Positions 41,303 through 42,062 of a stretch of DNA of 42,062 nt are shown piece after piece. The translations under genes and the position numbers were made by a program. The notes below the pieces were generated by a model. It was not told the DNA's origin. It ran no database searches and saw only the letters and a program-made list of their open reading frames with translations. The stretch is from the NCBI GenBank assembly GCA_947259355.1, contig CAMYMF010000020.1, forward strand, positions 3,484 to 45,545, in the 5' to 3' direction. Source of the stretch: an uncultured Nitrospirota bacterium. Lineage in GTDB: Bacteria; CG2-30-53-67. How positions within the stretch are numbered: position 1 is the stretch's first letter; every line of letters starts with the position of its first letter.

Positions 41303-42020
41303 ACAGGATGCCCAAGCGGCCGTCCGAGATGCGCTGCGGCAAATGGTGGGTGAGTTGAAAGGCCGGTTGCGGGCGCAGGCACCGGAGATGCCGCCGTGGG
41401 TCACGGTGGAGACGGAGGAGACGGACGGTGAGCCGTCTTTGGAGGGGGCGACGAGCCTTGAGGCCGTGCGGGAGATTCTCGGGGAGTGCACCCGCTGCCG
41501 CCTCCATGAGAAACGGACCAAGATCGTCTTCGGACAGGGAAACCGCCGTGCGCGCCTGATGTTCATCGGTGAAGGCCCGGGCGCGGACGAAGACCGGCAG
41601 GGCCTGGCCTTTGTGGGGAAAGCGGGGCAGCTGCTGACCCGTATCATTGCGGCCATCGGCCTGAGCCGGGACGAAGTCTACATCGCCAACATCGTGAAGT
41701 GCCGCCCGCCCAAGAATCGGGACCCGCAGCCCGATGAGATCGAGACCTGTCTTCCCTTTCTCAAACAGCAGATCCGGGTCATCAGGCCGGAAATCATCTG
41801 TGCCCTCGGTGCACCGGCAACCAGGACGCTGCTCAAGACCAAGGCACCCATCTCCCGGTTGCGCGGACGGTTTTACGATCTGGACGGCATCCCGGTGATG
41901 CCGACCTACCACCCGGCGTATCTCCTCAGAAACCCGGCGGAAAAACGCCCTGTCTGGGAAGACATGCAAGCCATTCAGAAGATGTACGGACAGACACGAA
42001 ACGCCGATGGTGTCTTATGA
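41289..42020 (+). CDS. Type-4 uracil-DNA glycosylase (iron-sulfur)
   Basis: A 243-residue family 4 uracil-DNA glycosylase that removes uracil from DNA. The four cluster cysteines are C67 and C70 (CTRC), C138 (VKCRPP) and C154 (ETCLPF). Motif A is GEGPGADEDRQG (94-105) and motif B is TYHPAYLL with H208. A poorly conserved N-terminal extension of about 55 residues precedes the core, as in many bacterial members. The enzyme is typical of thermophiles and of many deltaproteobacteria and actinobacteria. ATG 41289 overlaps the tlyA stop; no strong ribosome site is seen. Its stop overlaps the next start (ATGA). Confidence 0.95.
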   Translation: MSHPEQDAQAAVRDALRQMVGELKGRLRAQAPEMPPWVTVETEETDGEPSLEGATSLEAVREILGECTRCRLHEKRTKIVFGQGNRRARLMFIGEGPGADEDRQGLAFVGKAGQLLTRIIAAIGLSRDEVYIANIVKCRPPKNRDPQPDEIETCLPFLKQQIRVIRPEIICALGAPATRTLLKTKAPISRLRGRFYDLDGIPVMPTYHPAYLLRNPAEKRPVWEDMQAIQKMYGQTRNADGVL

Positions 42021-42062
42021 AGAAGCTTCTGACCCTGCAACCCGAAGAGCGGCGTGCTCTTC
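42017..42062 (+). CDS. Start of an unidentified gene, cut by the window end
   Basis: ATG 42017 overlaps the glycosylase stop (ATGA), so translation is probably coupled. Only 15 complete codons are visible: MKKLLTLQPEERRAL. There is no signal peptide or recognisable motif, and no family can be assigned. Confidence 0.6.
   Translation, partial: MKKLLTLQPEERRAL

Noticed and set aside
1-42062. tRNA genes, CRISPR arrays, insertion sequences, prophage, toxin-antitoxin pairs or defence genes
   Set aside because: I saw no T-loop (GGTTCRA) cloverleaf, regular spaced repeats, transposase/integrase motifs or defence domains on either strand. The window looks like stable core chromosome.

Overview
This 42 kb, G+C-rich window looks like a chromosomal segment of a motile deltaproteobacterium. 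The Desulfuromonadales/Geobacter-like group is the best guess. That assignment rests on gene order (motAB-fliLMNOPQR-flhBAFG-fliA; zapA-6S RNA-rarA-rny-ymdB-xseA; xseB-ispA-dxs-tlyA) and on the mix of HD-GYP, HDOD and Cys-rich MerR genes beside chemotaxis genes; no marker gene fixes the lineage. All convincing genes are on the + strand. I found no tRNA, rRNA, CRISPR array, insertion sequence or phage gene.

Region 1 (1-2772): the end of a hook-assembly operon: flgD (5' cut off), a small conserved flagellar-operon protein, and flgE. Region 2 (2773-15154): after a 340-base gap carrying a near-consensus sigma-54 promoter comes one long, tightly packed operon: motA, motB, fliL, fliM, fliN, fliO, fliP, fliQ, fliR, flhB, flhA, flhF, flhG, fliA. 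It encodes the stator, C-ring switch, export gate, placement GTPase/ATPase and sigma-28. FliR appears to lack about 37 conserved internal residues with no frameshift.

Region 3 (15155-27204): immediately after fliA lies a sigma-28-type promoter. It precedes a HEAT-repeat protein, cheR, two cheY, cheA, cheB, one chemoreceptor, an HDOD protein, a Cys-rich MerR regulator, cheW, an HD-GYP c-di-GMP phosphodiesterase and a small basic protein. The inferred cascade is sigma-54 -> motor/export genes and FliA -> sigma-28 -> sensory genes, with c-di-GMP breakdown built into the sensory operon.

Region 4 (27205-28939): a consensus sigma-70 promoter, a short coiled-coil (ZapB-like) gene, zapA, a clear 6S RNA with its own promoter, then about 540 bases without a convincing gene. 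That stretch contains several potential RNA hairpins and a perfect TATAAT box. Region 5 (28940-42062): housekeeping genes rarA, rny, ymdB, xseA, comEA-like, comEC, xseB, ispA, dxs, tlyA and a type-4 uracil-DNA glycosylase, then the first 15 codons of an unidentified gene. They cover DNA repair and recombination, RNA decay, DNA uptake, isoprenoid precursors and rRNA methylation.

The points most worth a second look are the fliR deletion, the HEAT-repeat protein leading the chemotaxis operon, the A-rich slippery site in cheA exactly at the dimerization/kinase border, and the structured non-coding stretch between 6S RNA and rarA.
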